A stretch of 64,000 nt of DNA from Rhizobium mayense (GTDB lineage Bacteria; Pseudomonadota; Alphaproteobacteria; Rhizobiales; Rhizobiaceae). Where the stretch lies: assembly GCF_030272705.1 (NCBI RefSeq), contig NZ_JARFYM010000015.1, positions 62,001 to 126,000 on the forward strand, written 5' to 3'. How positions within the stretch are numbered: position 1 is the stretch's first letter; each line of letters begins with the position of its first letter. This document shows, piece by piece, positions 53,709 through 61,755 of this stretch. Below the pieces are notes generated by a model, which worked only from the letters and a program-made list of their open reading frames with translations, was not told the origin of the DNA and did no database searches. A program made the position numbers and the translations under genes.

Positions 53709-54205
53709 GGAAGGTTGGCTTTCATGGTGGCCATTCAATGTACGAGCTTGGCCCGGTTTCCGATGTCGTGTTGTTCTTCGACTGCATGAAGTCGCATGTG
53801 GAGCAGGTCCATCCAGAGTGCGATTGGAGTTTGCTGACAGATCGGTTATATCGTCGTTACATCGCACTTGAAGATCTCGATCCCGCAATCGTCCTGATGG
53901 AGCGCGCGCGACAAATTTTTACATTTGTACGAGCTGCCTCAGGTGTGGAATGGGATTCCAGTTTGGTCGGCAATCGAGAAAAGAGCTGGCTGAATCCCGA
54001 TCAGTCGACATTAGCCGACGTGTTCAGCGAATATTTCGAATGCTTCGCGAAAGCGTCGGCGTCTGCAAAATCGTTTGAACACGACTTCCACATTTATAAG
54101 CCGGTAAAGACAATCATATCGGATTTGGCCGGCTTCCTGCGAGACGATCATAAATCGCTTGATGAATATGATGCTTTAGATGGCAAGCCGTTTTGGCTTC
54201 GCTGA
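53705..54205 (+). CDS. Probable immunity protein of the orphan toxin module
   Basis: 166 residues. The ATG at 53705 overlaps the orphan toxin's stop (ATGA), the tight coupling expected of a toxin-immunity pair. The product is cytosolic, acidic and helical: SDVVLFFDCMKSHVEQVHPECDWSLLTDRLYRRYIALEDLDPAIVLMERARQIFTFVR, ADVFSEYFECFAKASASAKSFEHDF and YKPVKTIISDLAGFLRDDHKSLDEYDALDG. I do not recognise a named immunity family with confidence. The gene is intact, unlike the toxin frame beside it, as is common for orphan modules that still protect against relatives. Confidence 0.7.
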   Translation: MRKVGFHGGHSMYELGPVSDVVLFFDCMKSHVEQVHPECDWSLLTDRLYRRYIALEDLDPAIVLMERARQIFTFVRAASGVEWDSSLVGNREKSWLNPDQSTLADVFSEYFECFAKASASAKSFEHDFHIYKPVKTIISDLAGFLRDDHKSLDEYDALDGKPFWLR

Positions 54206-54214
54206 GATATAACG

Positions 54215-54574
54215 ATGAGCTACAATCTAATCCTTTATCTGCAGAATGCTAAGATTCCAACACCCTCAGCCTAGCGAGATTATATGTGTCGGGCGGGATT
54301 TCCGGTCGAACTTTGCAGGAATTTCGATCCTCGTTCGATGGCTGGCTTTCTTCCGGCTAAAGTGGACGGAGCAACTTCCGGCTTCGAGCACCACTACATG
54401 AACGCCTCAGGAAAGGAACTTACGGAGGGCAACTTCAGGGTAAGGGCGACCAGTTCAGTTTTGTTTTGTGCGTTTGACAGTTACCCTCAAAAGATGATTG
54501 CCGCGTTGGCCGCATCCAGTGCACTTGCGTCAATGGTGGATGGGTTGCTTGTTGATCCTCAATCAGGTGAGTAA
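54215..54574 (+). pseudogene. Immunity-like gene interrupted by an in-frame amber codon
   Basis: From ATG 54215 the frame reads MSYNLILYLQNAKIPTPSA, meets TAG at 54272-54274, then continues in the same frame as RDYMCRAGFPVELCRNFDPRSMAGFLPAKVDG, SGFEHHYMNASGKEL, VLFCAFDSYPQKMIAALAASSALASMVDGLLVDPQSGE. The two parts make one small cytosolic protein of 119 codons. A tryptophan (TGG) at the TAG would restore it. Proteins with the SGFLP...SGFE...AAxALA...GVLxDPQxG pattern are often next to polymorphic toxins. A shorter product could start at ATG 54284. No toxin frame precedes it. Confidence 0.6.
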
Positions 54575-54840
54575 TTTCACAGCGTGGACGCAATACCTTG
54601 GGCTCTGTCAAGATTAGAGCGGCTGGAGTTGGCGAATGCAACATTCCGCAAAGAGAGTTAGCTAGCCCACGCTTTTATACTTGATACAGGGACAGGTTTA
54701 AAAAAAAGCATGGAGGAGACCCGTCGGCGTTCCCGGATTGAGGTCAATGAATATGAAGCAAAACGAAGGATATTGTCGCCTGGACCCGCGAGGGCTCTAT
54801 CTGCGCCAAGGCAGCCGCCGTGCCCAGAAAGCACCGCCTT
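54575..54840. other. Intergenic region at the end of the toxin locus
   Basis: About 265 bp with no convincing gene. A 61-codon plus-strand frame (54710-54895) is proline/arginine-rich, overlaps the next gene and lacks domain character. An A-run (AAAAAAAA) near 54702 and lower GC at 54660-54710 mark the boundary with the higher-GC flank. Confidence 0.3.
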
Positions 54841-55833
54841 TCAGTTGGACAAAGGTTCGCAAAGGGGAATGGGGCGCGGTGGCGGTGCTGGATGATCTTG
54901 CTTGTATTGGGCGATGATCGGCTCGAGCTTCTCCTTGGGCCAGAACTGCGGCGAGCCGATCTCGCTGAGGCACGAGGCGTTCCAGTATGAGCCGTTTTTG
55001 GTCGGCGATTGGCCGGATGCTACGGCGTGCGCGACGGCACTGATATCGCGGGCCTCCGGATAGATGTAGATGGTTGTCGGGTTATCCTTGACCATTGACA
55101 GCACTTGCACCGCATCTTCCGGCGACCAGCTGGTGCAGCCGTCGCTGCGGCCGCCCGCATAGGTGACCAGTTTGCCGAAGGGGACATACCCTTCACGATT
55201 GGCGTAGGGGCTTTCCGGCTTTTTCTGCATGCATATTCCGGAGACGAGGGCCGCGGCATGTCCGCCGATGGCACGCTGCCTCGCGTTCGCAGTATCGCCA
55301 ATGCCGTCGAACTGAACGAACGAGCGGGTTAGAACTGCGTCCTGATTGGTAGATGCACGATAATAGCCTTTGAAAGTCGTCTTGATCTCATTCGTCAGAT
55401 AGGCGCCACCGGCCGTCAGATTGGAATCCATTGCGTTGCCGAAGTTTTTTGCACACTCCCGCCCGTTGGAAAAGTTGACGACCCCTGGCAGATTGCGGCC
55501 GCCGCCATGCCCTGCCGATATCACGCGGAAGGACTGTGCCGCCTCGCAGATCATGTAGAACCGGCCGCCCGCTGTTCCGTTAGGACGCGTGGCGTCCATC
55601 GCGAAATAGCATGCGTTTCTCACGCGTCCCTCTGCGACCTTCTGCAGGTAAAGTGCCCGAGCCCGCTCCAGCACGACTGGAGCAATCTGCCCGTTCCCTT
55701 CACCAACATATGCCGCCAGCCAGCCTGGAATGGCCGATGCATTGCTCGAGGCGAATGCCGGGCCTGCAGCGCAGAGCGATGCCGTCACGGCAGCGAAGCC
55801 GAGGTGTTTGAAAATGCTAAATTTTGGGCGCAT
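54841..55833 (-). CDS. Exported L,D-transpeptidase-like (YkuD_2-type) protein
   Basis: 330 residues with a signal peptide (LGFAAVTASLCAAGPAFA). The mature domain reads ARALYLQKVAEGRVRNACYFAMDATRPNG, RFYMICEAAQSFRVISAGHGGGR, GAYLTNEIKTTFKGYYRASTNQDAVLTRSFVQFDGIGDTANARQRAIGGHAA, and GRSDGCTSWSPEDAVQVLSMV. The last contains the (H/R)SxGC cysteine motif of murein L,D-transpeptidase catalytic domains, with upstream histidines in GHGGGR and IGGHAA. It probably acts on peptidoglycan in the periplasm. It ends with a proline-rich tail. The start is followed by a normal signal sequence, so the first ATG is kept. Confidence 0.75.
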   Translation of the reverse strand: MRPKFSIFKHLGFAAVTASLCAAGPAFASSNASAIPGWLAAYVGEGNGQIAPVVLERARALYLQKVAEGRVRNACYFAMDATRPNGTAGGRFYMICEAAQSFRVISAGHGGGRNLPGVVNFSNGRECAKNFGNAMDSNLTAGGAYLTNEIKTTFKGYYRASTNQDAVLTRSFVQFDGIGDTANARQRAIGGHAAALVSGICMQKKPESPYANREGYVPFGKLVTYAGGRSDGCTSWSPEDAVQVLSMVKDNPTTIYIYPEARDISAVAHAVASGQSPTKNGSYWNASCLSEIGSPQFWPKEKLEPIIAQYKQDHPAPPPRPIPLCEPLSN

Positions 55834-56057
55834 GCGGTGTCCCCCCGAGACGTCGAGGCGCTCATCTGTATGATGCCGCTCGCGGTATCGGAATCGAAGT
55901 TGCCGAAAGGTTCTATTGCATTATCATTGTGCTTGAGCAATCGTTAACACTACGCTTCCAATCTTATCGCCCCCGCAATGCGCAAAATACTAAAGGCACC
56001 GGCAACCTGGAAAATGTTGTTGGTGTGGGCCGTGCCGGAGATTCAATCCCGCTGGTT

Positions 56058-56603
56058 TCAGCGGGTGGAGAGCGGCGGTGGCGGCGGCGGGGTGGTCGAG
56101 CCGGCGGCGAGTGAGCGTTGAACCATCACGGTATCGGCCCAGCGGCCGTAACGATAGGCGACTGCCGGCAAAAGGCCGACGCGAGCAAAGCCGAACCGTT
56201 CATGCAAAGCGAGCGAGGGGGCGTTATCGGCGTCGATATAGCCGATCATCTGCCGAAAACCGGCCGCCGCGCAGGCGTCGATCAACCCGCGCATAAGAAG
56301 GCTGCCGACACCCTGGCCGACATGGTCGTGATGCACATAGATCGAATGCTTGACGGTGTAAAGATAAGCCGGGCGTTTGCGGAACAACACCACGTAGGCA
56401 TAGCCCACGACCTTTTCGCCTTCGACCGCGACTACATGCGGGAAGCGGCGGTCTTTCAAATTCTTGCGCCGCTCCCGCAGATCGTCCGGTTGCGGAGTGT
56501 CGCCATCGTCCACCCCAACCTCGATGCCGCGGCGAATATGACGGCGATAGATCGCCAACATGGCATCGACGTCGGTCTCCCGGGATGGGCGAATGACGAT
56601 CAT
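56058..56603 (-). CDS. GNAT-family N-acetyltransferase
   Basis: 181 residues from ATG 56603, which has AGGAG five bases upstream; another ATG is at 56618. GNAT fold: MIVIRPSRETDVDAMLAIYRRHI (motif C), HVVAVEGEKVVGYAYVVLF, the acetyl-CoA site VHHDHVGQGVGSLLMRGLIDAC (Q/RxxGxG/A form), and MIGYIDADNAPSLALHERFGFARVGLLPAVAYRYGRWADTVMVQRSL, typical of phosphinothricin/methionine-sulfoximine acetyltransferase relatives. A proline-rich tail follows. It starts 37 bp after the decarboxylase stop, so the two are probably co-transcribed. The substrate might be an amine, inferred from context only. Confidence 0.85.
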   Translation of the reverse strand: MIVIRPSRETDVDAMLAIYRRHIRRGIEVGVDDGDTPQPDDLRERRKNLKDRRFPHVVAVEGEKVVGYAYVVLFRKRPAYLYTVKHSIYVHHDHVGQGVGSLLMRGLIDACAAAGFRQMIGYIDADNAPSLALHERFGFARVGLLPAVAYRYGRWADTVMVQRSLAAGSTTPPPPPPLSTR

Positions 56604-56640
56604 TTTCTCCTGCTTCATGACTGAACCTGAATTTCTAAGC

Positions 56641-58998
56641 CTATTCCGCGACGACGTAGGTATAAAGCCGGATGCGGCCTGATGCATCAATCTCGCGATA
56701 GAGCCCCTGGATCTCCACCTCAAATCCGGGAAAGGTGTTGAAGCAGGTTTCAAACATCTTGAGATAGTCGATCATTGGCATTGCCTGCTCCGTCAAGCGC
56801 TCGCCGGGTACGATGGTCGCGATACCCGGAGGGTAGACAACGAACGGTGTCGTGGCGATGCGGCCGGCGATGGCGTCGATCGGCAGATATTCCACATCGT
56901 TGCGAACCAGGCAGCGCGCGGCGTCATGGGGCGACATGGCCATTGGGGGCAAGTGGTCAGCAGAAAATTGCTTTGTCTGAAGCGCGCTGACATCGGCCTG
57001 GCGGAAGAAGTTGTGCATTTGCGCGCACAGATCGCGCAGGCGCACTCCCGCATAGCGGGCCGGGCGGAGACGATAGAACTCCGGGATCGCCTCCTCCAGC
57101 AGAGCATTATCGTCATGCAGTTTTTTGAAGGCGACGAGCCCGCTGATCAAGGTGCCGGCTTTGCTGGCCTCCACACCCGGAGTTAGCAAGAAGAGCAATG
57201 AATTGAGATCGTTCTTTTCCGCAACGATGCGGTTTTCGCGCAGATATTGCGCGACCACCGGCGCCGGTATGCCGTGCTCGGTATATGTTCCGCTCGCCCG
57301 GTCGAAGCCGGGGGTCAGCAGGGTGAGCTTGTTCGGATCGGTCATGGCGAATCCCGGCTCCATTGCCGAAAAGCCGTGCCATGCCGCGTCGGGCGTCAGG
57401 TGCCAGAAGGCGGGATTGGTGGCGAGCTGGTCGGTAGAGATGCTTTCCCAAGGCACCCTGTGCACCGCGCCGGGGCTCGACACATCCGGGATTGCCACCC
57501 GATCCGGCACGAAGGGCTCGAAGAACCAGCGGCGCTCGGGGCGATGCTCCTTCTCCTCGAATTCGCGGCGCACGGCGCGGATCTTCTTGCGCAGCTCGAT
57601 GCCGAGGCGGATCGTATCGTCCCAAAGCACTTCGCCCGAGCGGCCCTTCATCATCTGCGCGCCGACGTCGAGCGAGGCAAACAGCGGATAGAAAGGCGAG
57701 GTCGAGGCGTGCTGCATGAAGCTTTCGTTGAAGCGACGGTGCTCCACGCGACGCTTCTGGCCGGCGATATGCCGGTCCTTCATGTGGATCTGCGAGGCCT
57801 GCGAGAAGCTTGCGAGTTGCTTGTGAGTGGATTGCGTTGCGATGATGCCAGGCGCATCGGGGCCGAGGTCGGAAAGACCCATGGCAAAGCGCCCGGCATA
57901 GAGCGGGTGAAACTTCATGAAGCCCGCCCACGCCTCGTCGAAGAGGATGTAGTCGCACAAGTGGCCGATGCGCTTGAGGATCATCTCGGCGTTGTGGATG
58001 GTGCCGTCATAGGTGCACTGTTCGACGACCGCGACGCGGAACGGACGCGGCTTCTTGTAGGCCTCCGGATCTTTCACCAGCGGATGCGTGCGGATGCGCT
58101 CGCGAAGTGCGCTTTCGTCCATAGTCGCAAAATCCATGGGACCGATCAGCCCATAGACGTTGCGGATGGTCGGCAAATAGACCGGAATACCGCCGGAGAT
58201 CATCAGAGCGCCATGATGAGCGGCCTTGTGATTGTTGCGATCGAACAGCACGAGGTCGCCATCGGTGACTAGGGCGGAGAGGGCGACCTTGTTGGAAGTG
58301 GAGGTGCCGTTCAGCACGAAATAGGTCTTCTCGGCGCCGAAGATCTTCGCCGCTTCCTTCTGCGCGGCAAGCGCTGGTCCTTCGTGGGTCAGCAGGTCGC
58401 CGAGGTCGAGCACGGAATTGTCGAGATCGTCGCGAAACACCGCTTCGCCGAGATGCTCCATGAAGACCCGACCGATCGGGCTGCGACTGTAGAAGATGCC
58501 GCCATTGTGCCCAGGGCAGGTCCAAAGGTGGTTGCCTTCTTCGGCATAGTCGACCAGCGCACCGAAGAACGGCGTCTTTAGCGTCTCGGCATATTGCTTG
58601 AGCCGGCTGATGAGGCTCTTGGCTATAAAGGCGGGCGTTTCTTCCGACAGGAAGACATAACCGTCGATGAAATCGAGGACCTCCACCGGCACATCCTCGA
58701 AGCGCTTACGGCGGATCAACAGGATGATCGGGAATTCGAGGCCACGCCGGCGCATCAGATTGATGAGGGAAGCCGTTTTGCCCTCAAGCCCCTTTTTGCC
58801 CCAGTCGACCAGCATGCAGCCGATTGCGGCGTCCGTCTGTACGGCGATCTCCGCGTCTTCGAGATTGCGCGCACGCACCACCTCAAAGCCCGAGCGTTCG
58901 ATCTCCTCGACGATCTGGTTGTAGCGGGCGCCCTCCAGATCATCGCTATCGAAAGCCGGCGTTGCGAACAGAAAGTTGAAACGTCTGAAATAATCCAT
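56641..58998 (-). CDS. Orn/Lys/Arg decarboxylase (PLP-dependent, fold type I)
   Basis: 785 residues with the three-part build of bacterial basic amino acid decarboxylases. It has an N-terminal response-regulator-like wing (residues ~1-140: IEEIERSGFEVVRARNLEDAEIAVQTDAAIGCMLVDWG), the large PLP domain and a C-terminal domain. In the PLP domain: WTCPGHNGGIFYSRSPIG, YFVLNGTSTSNKVALSALVTDGD, YILFDEAWAGFMKFHPLY and the PLP-lysine motif ATQSTHKQLASFSQASQIHM. C-terminal marks are PGIATIVPGERL. It decarboxylates arginine, lysine or ornithine to the polyamine precursor and consumes a proton. Specificity cannot be read with confidence. Followed by a GNAT gene in the same unit. Confidence 0.93.
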   Translation of the reverse strand: MDYFRRFNFLFATPAFDSDDLEGARYNQIVEEIERSGFEVVRARNLEDAEIAVQTDAAIGCMLVDWGKKGLEGKTASLINLMRRRGLEFPIILLIRRKRFEDVPVEVLDFIDGYVFLSEETPAFIAKSLISRLKQYAETLKTPFFGALVDYAEEGNHLWTCPGHNGGIFYSRSPIGRVFMEHLGEAVFRDDLDNSVLDLGDLLTHEGPALAAQKEAAKIFGAEKTYFVLNGTSTSNKVALSALVTDGDLVLFDRNNHKAAHHGALMISGGIPVYLPTIRNVYGLIGPMDFATMDESALRERIRTHPLVKDPEAYKKPRPFRVAVVEQCTYDGTIHNAEMILKRIGHLCDYILFDEAWAGFMKFHPLYAGRFAMGLSDLGPDAPGIIATQSTHKQLASFSQASQIHMKDRHIAGQKRRVEHRRFNESFMQHASTSPFYPLFASLDVGAQMMKGRSGEVLWDDTIRLGIELRKKIRAVRREFEEKEHRPERRWFFEPFVPDRVAIPDVSSPGAVHRVPWESISTDQLATNPAFWHLTPDAAWHGFSAMEPGFAMTDPNKLTLLTPGFDRASGTYTEHGIPAPVVAQYLRENRIVAEKNDLNSLLFLLTPGVEASKAGTLISGLVAFKKLHDDNALLEEAIPEFYRLRPARYAGVRLRDLCAQMHNFFRQADVSALQTKQFSADHLPPMAMSPHDAARCLVRNDVEYLPIDAIAGRIATTPFVVYPPGIATIVPGERLTEQAMPMIDYLKMFETCFNTFPGFEVEIQGLYREIDASGRIRLYTYVVAE

Positions 58999-59114
58999 TT
59001 GGGCGCCTCCTGATCCGATACGAGGTGTCGACGCGTTTCATGACATGGATGTGACAGAGTATCGGATGTTCGAAACATGCAGGAGTGATCAAGGCAATCG
59101 GTCGAGCAAGGTAT

Positions 59115-60038
59115 TCATGGAATGTAGTTGTGCTCCGTATCCAGCCAGGATGGGTCTTCGGTGTACATTTCGTCGATGAGTTTCCGGACGAGGTCGATGT
59201 ATGGGGAGCTGTCGCCGGCCCTCTGGTTGAGGATAATGGGTGAGGTCGCATCCTTTTCCTCCAGCAGCCTGTAGTGGACGTCCGAGCGCATCTGCCGCGC
59301 GGAGGCGGGCACGAGGCATAGACCTGCATCCGCCGCGACGAGCCCGAGGGCCGTCTGGATCTCCCGCACTTCCTGAATCTCCGCCGGCCGTGCGTCATGG
59401 CCATGCAGCAGGCTCAGCACGTGGTCGGCATAGCTGGGGCGCGGCTCCTTCGGATAGACGATGATCTTCTGGTTCGCCAAAGCGGCGACGGGGAGGGGAG
59501 CGCTGCTTTCGGAGAGCGGCGTGCCCTTGGGGATGGCGACAACCAGCCGCTCCTCGCGCAGCACGATGCCGGTGACATTGGGGTCGCTATGGCGCAGCCG
59601 CCCGAAACCGATGTCTATGCGGCCCTCTTTCAGGGCAGGGATCTGCTGCACCGAGACCATTTCTAGGAGCTGGATGTCGAGTTCCGGCGCGTGGCGGCGC
59701 AGCTTGCGGACCAGCGAAGGCAGACCGCCGTAAAGAGTGGAGGCAACGAAGCCGATGGCGAACACGCTGTTCTGGTTCAGTCCCACGCGGCGGGTCGCGT
59801 CGCGCATCTGGTCGACCCGGCCGAGAACCTGGAGGGATTGTTCGTAGAAAAGCCGTCCCGCATCGGTTAGCCGCACAGGCCGGCTCTTCCGGATGAGCAG
59901 GGCCACGCCAAGTTCCTCCTCCAGCAATTGGATCTGTCGGCTCAAGGGAGGCTGTGCGATATGCAGGATCTCCGCCGCGCGGGTGAAATTGCGCTCGCGC
60001 GCGATTGCCACGAAATAGCGGAGCTGGCGAAGATCCAT
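59115..60038 (-). CDS. catR: LysR-family regulator of the catechol branch (CatR/BenM-like)
   Basis: 307 residues. The N-terminal winged helix is MDLRQLRYFVAIARERNFTRAAEILHIAQPPLSRQIQLLEEELGVALLIR. The effector domain reads FAIGFVASTLYGGLPSLVRKLRRHAPELDIQLLEM, and the ASTLYG block corresponds to the muconate-contacting segment in CatM/BenM. It is divergent from catB with a 160-bp shared region. Such regulators activate the cat genes when cis,cis-muconate (and benzoate, in BenM) binds. The promoter region holds a GATAC/GTATC inverted repeat suited to a LysR tetramer. Confidence 0.88.
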   Translation of the reverse strand: MDLRQLRYFVAIARERNFTRAAEILHIAQPPLSRQIQLLEEELGVALLIRKSRPVRLTDAGRLFYEQSLQVLGRVDQMRDATRRVGLNQNSVFAIGFVASTLYGGLPSLVRKLRRHAPELDIQLLEMVSVQQIPALKEGRIDIGFGRLRHSDPNVTGIVLREERLVVAIPKGTPLSESSAPLPVAALANQKIIVYPKEPRPSYADHVLSLLHGHDARPAEIQEVREIQTALGLVAADAGLCLVPASARQMRSDVHYRLLEEKDATSPIILNQRAGDSSPYIDLVRKLIDEMYTEDPSWLDTEHNYIP

Positions 60039-60123
60039 CCTTTCCCCCTGTTTGAAAGGCTATAACTCTACCATCGCAGGTATGTTGCGCTGCGGTAAGT
60101 ACAAATTAACTCGATATTTTTCC

Positions 60124-60145
60124 GATACTATATCATAAAGGTATC
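60124..60145. promoter_or_regulatory. Candidate LysR operator in the catR-catB intergenic region
   Basis: GATAC-N12-GTATC, with the inner sequence TATATCATAAAG and a second ATATC immediately outside. It lies in the AT-rich part of the shared control region, about 55-75 bp before the catB start. It has the T-N11/12-A interrupted dyad form of LysR sites but not the exact ATAC-N7-GTAT spacing of CatM/BenM. Confidence 0.45.
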
Positions 60146-60200
60146 ATATCCAACGCAAATGGTGTTGGACGGACTACCACGGCTGCCGCAAGATCGTGGC

Positions 60201-61382
60201 ATGAACACAGCTATTGCCCCCATCGCTCCGATCGCAACCATCGTACCCGTCGTCGAACGGATTGAGACGCTGCTTGTCGATCTGCCGACCATTCGCCCGC
60301 ACAAGCTTTCCGTGACGACGATGAAAGGCCAGACCCTGATGCTGGTCAAAGTTCACTGCAGCGACGGCATCGTTGGCATCGGTGAGGGAACGACGATTGG
60401 CGGGCTCTCCTATGGCGGAGAAAGCCCGGAGGGTATGAAGCTCGCCATCGACAGCTATTTCCAGCCCGTGATGATCGGCCAAGACGCGACCCGCATCCAG
60501 GTCCTGATGGCGCGCATCGACAAGAGGATCAAGGAAAACCGCTTCGCCAAATGCGCCATCGAGACGGCATTGCTCGATGCGCATGGCAAGCGTCTCGGTC
60601 TGCCCGTCAGTGAACTGCTGGGAGGGCGCGTGCGTAGCAGATTGCCCGTCGCATGGACGCTGGCTTCCGGCGATACTGCGACGGATATAGCCGAGGCGGA
60701 GAAGATGCTCGACCTTCGCCGACACAAGATTTTCAAATTGAAGATCGGCGCCAAGACGCCGCGCGAGGATATCGCGCATGTCGCCGCGATCAAACGCGCT
60801 CTCGGCGAACGCGGGGCGGTTCGTGTCGACGTCAACATGGCTTGGAGCGAAACCGAGGCCGCATATGCAATGGCCGCCCTTGCTGAGGCCGGCTGCGAAC
60901 TGGTGGAGCAGCCCGTCGCCTCGGCTGCCGCGCTGGCAAGGCTCGTGCGTCGCTTCCCTATCGCCCTGATGGCCGATGAATCCTTGCAGGGTCCGGAGAC
61001 CGCCTTTGAGCTTGCACGCGTTAGCGGCGCGGATGTCTTCGCAATCAAGATCGAGCAGAGCGGCGGCCTCTTTAATGCGCAGCGTGTCGCAGCGATCGCC
61101 GATGCAGCCGGGATCGAGCTCTACGGCGGCACCATGCTCGAAGGCGCCTTTGGTACAGCCGCATCGGCCCATGTCTTTTCCACGTTCGCCAACCTGCAAT
61201 GGGGTACGGAGCTCTTCGGCCCACTTCTGTTGACAGAGGAAATCCTGGCGACGCCGCTCGACTACAGCGACTTCGAACTGACCGTTCCGGATGGGCCGGG
61301 GCTCGGTATCGAACTGGATGAGGAGCGCGTGGCCTTTTTCGCCCGCAACGGGCAACGCAAGACGATCAGCGTCGCGGAGTGA
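60201..61382 (+). CDS. catB: Muconate cycloisomerase
   Basis: 393 residues from ATG 60201 (the frame extends to 60159). Enolase superfamily, MLE subgroup: IRPHKLSVTTMKGQTLMLVKVHCSDGIVGIGEGTTIGGLSYGGESPEG, FKLKIGAKTP (KxK catalytic lysine), VRVDVNMAW (metal Asp), LVEQPV (metal Glu), LMADESLQGPE (metal Asp), and DVFAIKIEQSGGL (second lysine). It turns cis,cis-muconate into muconolactone in the cytosol. First gene of catB-catC-catA-benA, divergent from catR. Confidence 0.94.
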   Translation: MNTAIAPIAPIATIVPVVERIETLLVDLPTIRPHKLSVTTMKGQTLMLVKVHCSDGIVGIGEGTTIGGLSYGGESPEGMKLAIDSYFQPVMIGQDATRIQVLMARIDKRIKENRFAKCAIETALLDAHGKRLGLPVSELLGGRVRSRLPVAWTLASGDTATDIAEAEKMLDLRRHKIFKLKIGAKTPREDIAHVAAIKRALGERGAVRVDVNMAWSETEAAYAMAALAEAGCELVEQPVASAAALARLVRRFPIALMADESLQGPETAFELARVSGADVFAIKIEQSGGLFNAQRVAAIADAAGIELYGGTMLEGAFGTAASAHVFSTFANLQWGTELFGPLLLTEEILATPLDYSDFELTVPDGPGLGIELDEERVAFFARNGQRKTISVAE

Positions 61383-61392
61383 GGATAGTCCC

Positions 61393-61683
61393 ATGCTTTT
61401 CCATGTACGGATGGATGTAAACATTCCCAACGATCTGCCCCCCGCGGAGGCGACCGACATCATTGCGAGGGAAAAAGCCTATTCGCAGGAACTGCAGCGC
61501 AGCGGCAAGTGGCGGCACATCTGGCGGATCGCCGGCGCCTACGCAAACTACAGCATTTTCGACGTGAAGGACAATGCGGAGCTGCATGAGATTCTCTCCG
61601 GCCTGCCGCTGTTCAAGTTCATGCATATCGAGGTGACGCCGCTCCTGCGGCATCCATCCTCGATCCGCGACGACGACAGCTGA
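61393..61683 (+). CDS. catC: Muconolactone delta-isomerase
   Basis: A 96-residue cytosolic enzyme, the usual family length. The start MLFHVRMDVNIPNDLPPAEATDIIAREKAYSQELQRSGKWRHIWRIAGAYANYSIFDV is diagnostic, followed by ELHEILSGLPLFKFMHIEVTPLLRHPSSI. It isomerises muconolactone to beta-ketoadipate enol-lactone. The start at 61393 lies 10 bp after the catB stop, preceded by GTGAGGA. Members form decamers. Confidence 0.95.
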   Translation: MLFHVRMDVNIPNDLPPAEATDIIAREKAYSQELQRSGKWRHIWRIAGAYANYSIFDVKDNAELHEILSGLPLFKFMHIEVTPLLRHPSSIRDDDS

Positions 61684-61755
61684 CGTCGCCGCTGACGGCG
61701 CCTCCGGGAGGAGGGTCCGTGCTGGTTTTCGAAGCAACCCGAATGGAGGATTGAA

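Noticed and set aside
54710..54895. 61-codon plus-strand frame after the toxin locus
   Set aside because: Proline/arginine-rich, overlaps the convergent L,D-transpeptidase-like gene and has no supporting features.
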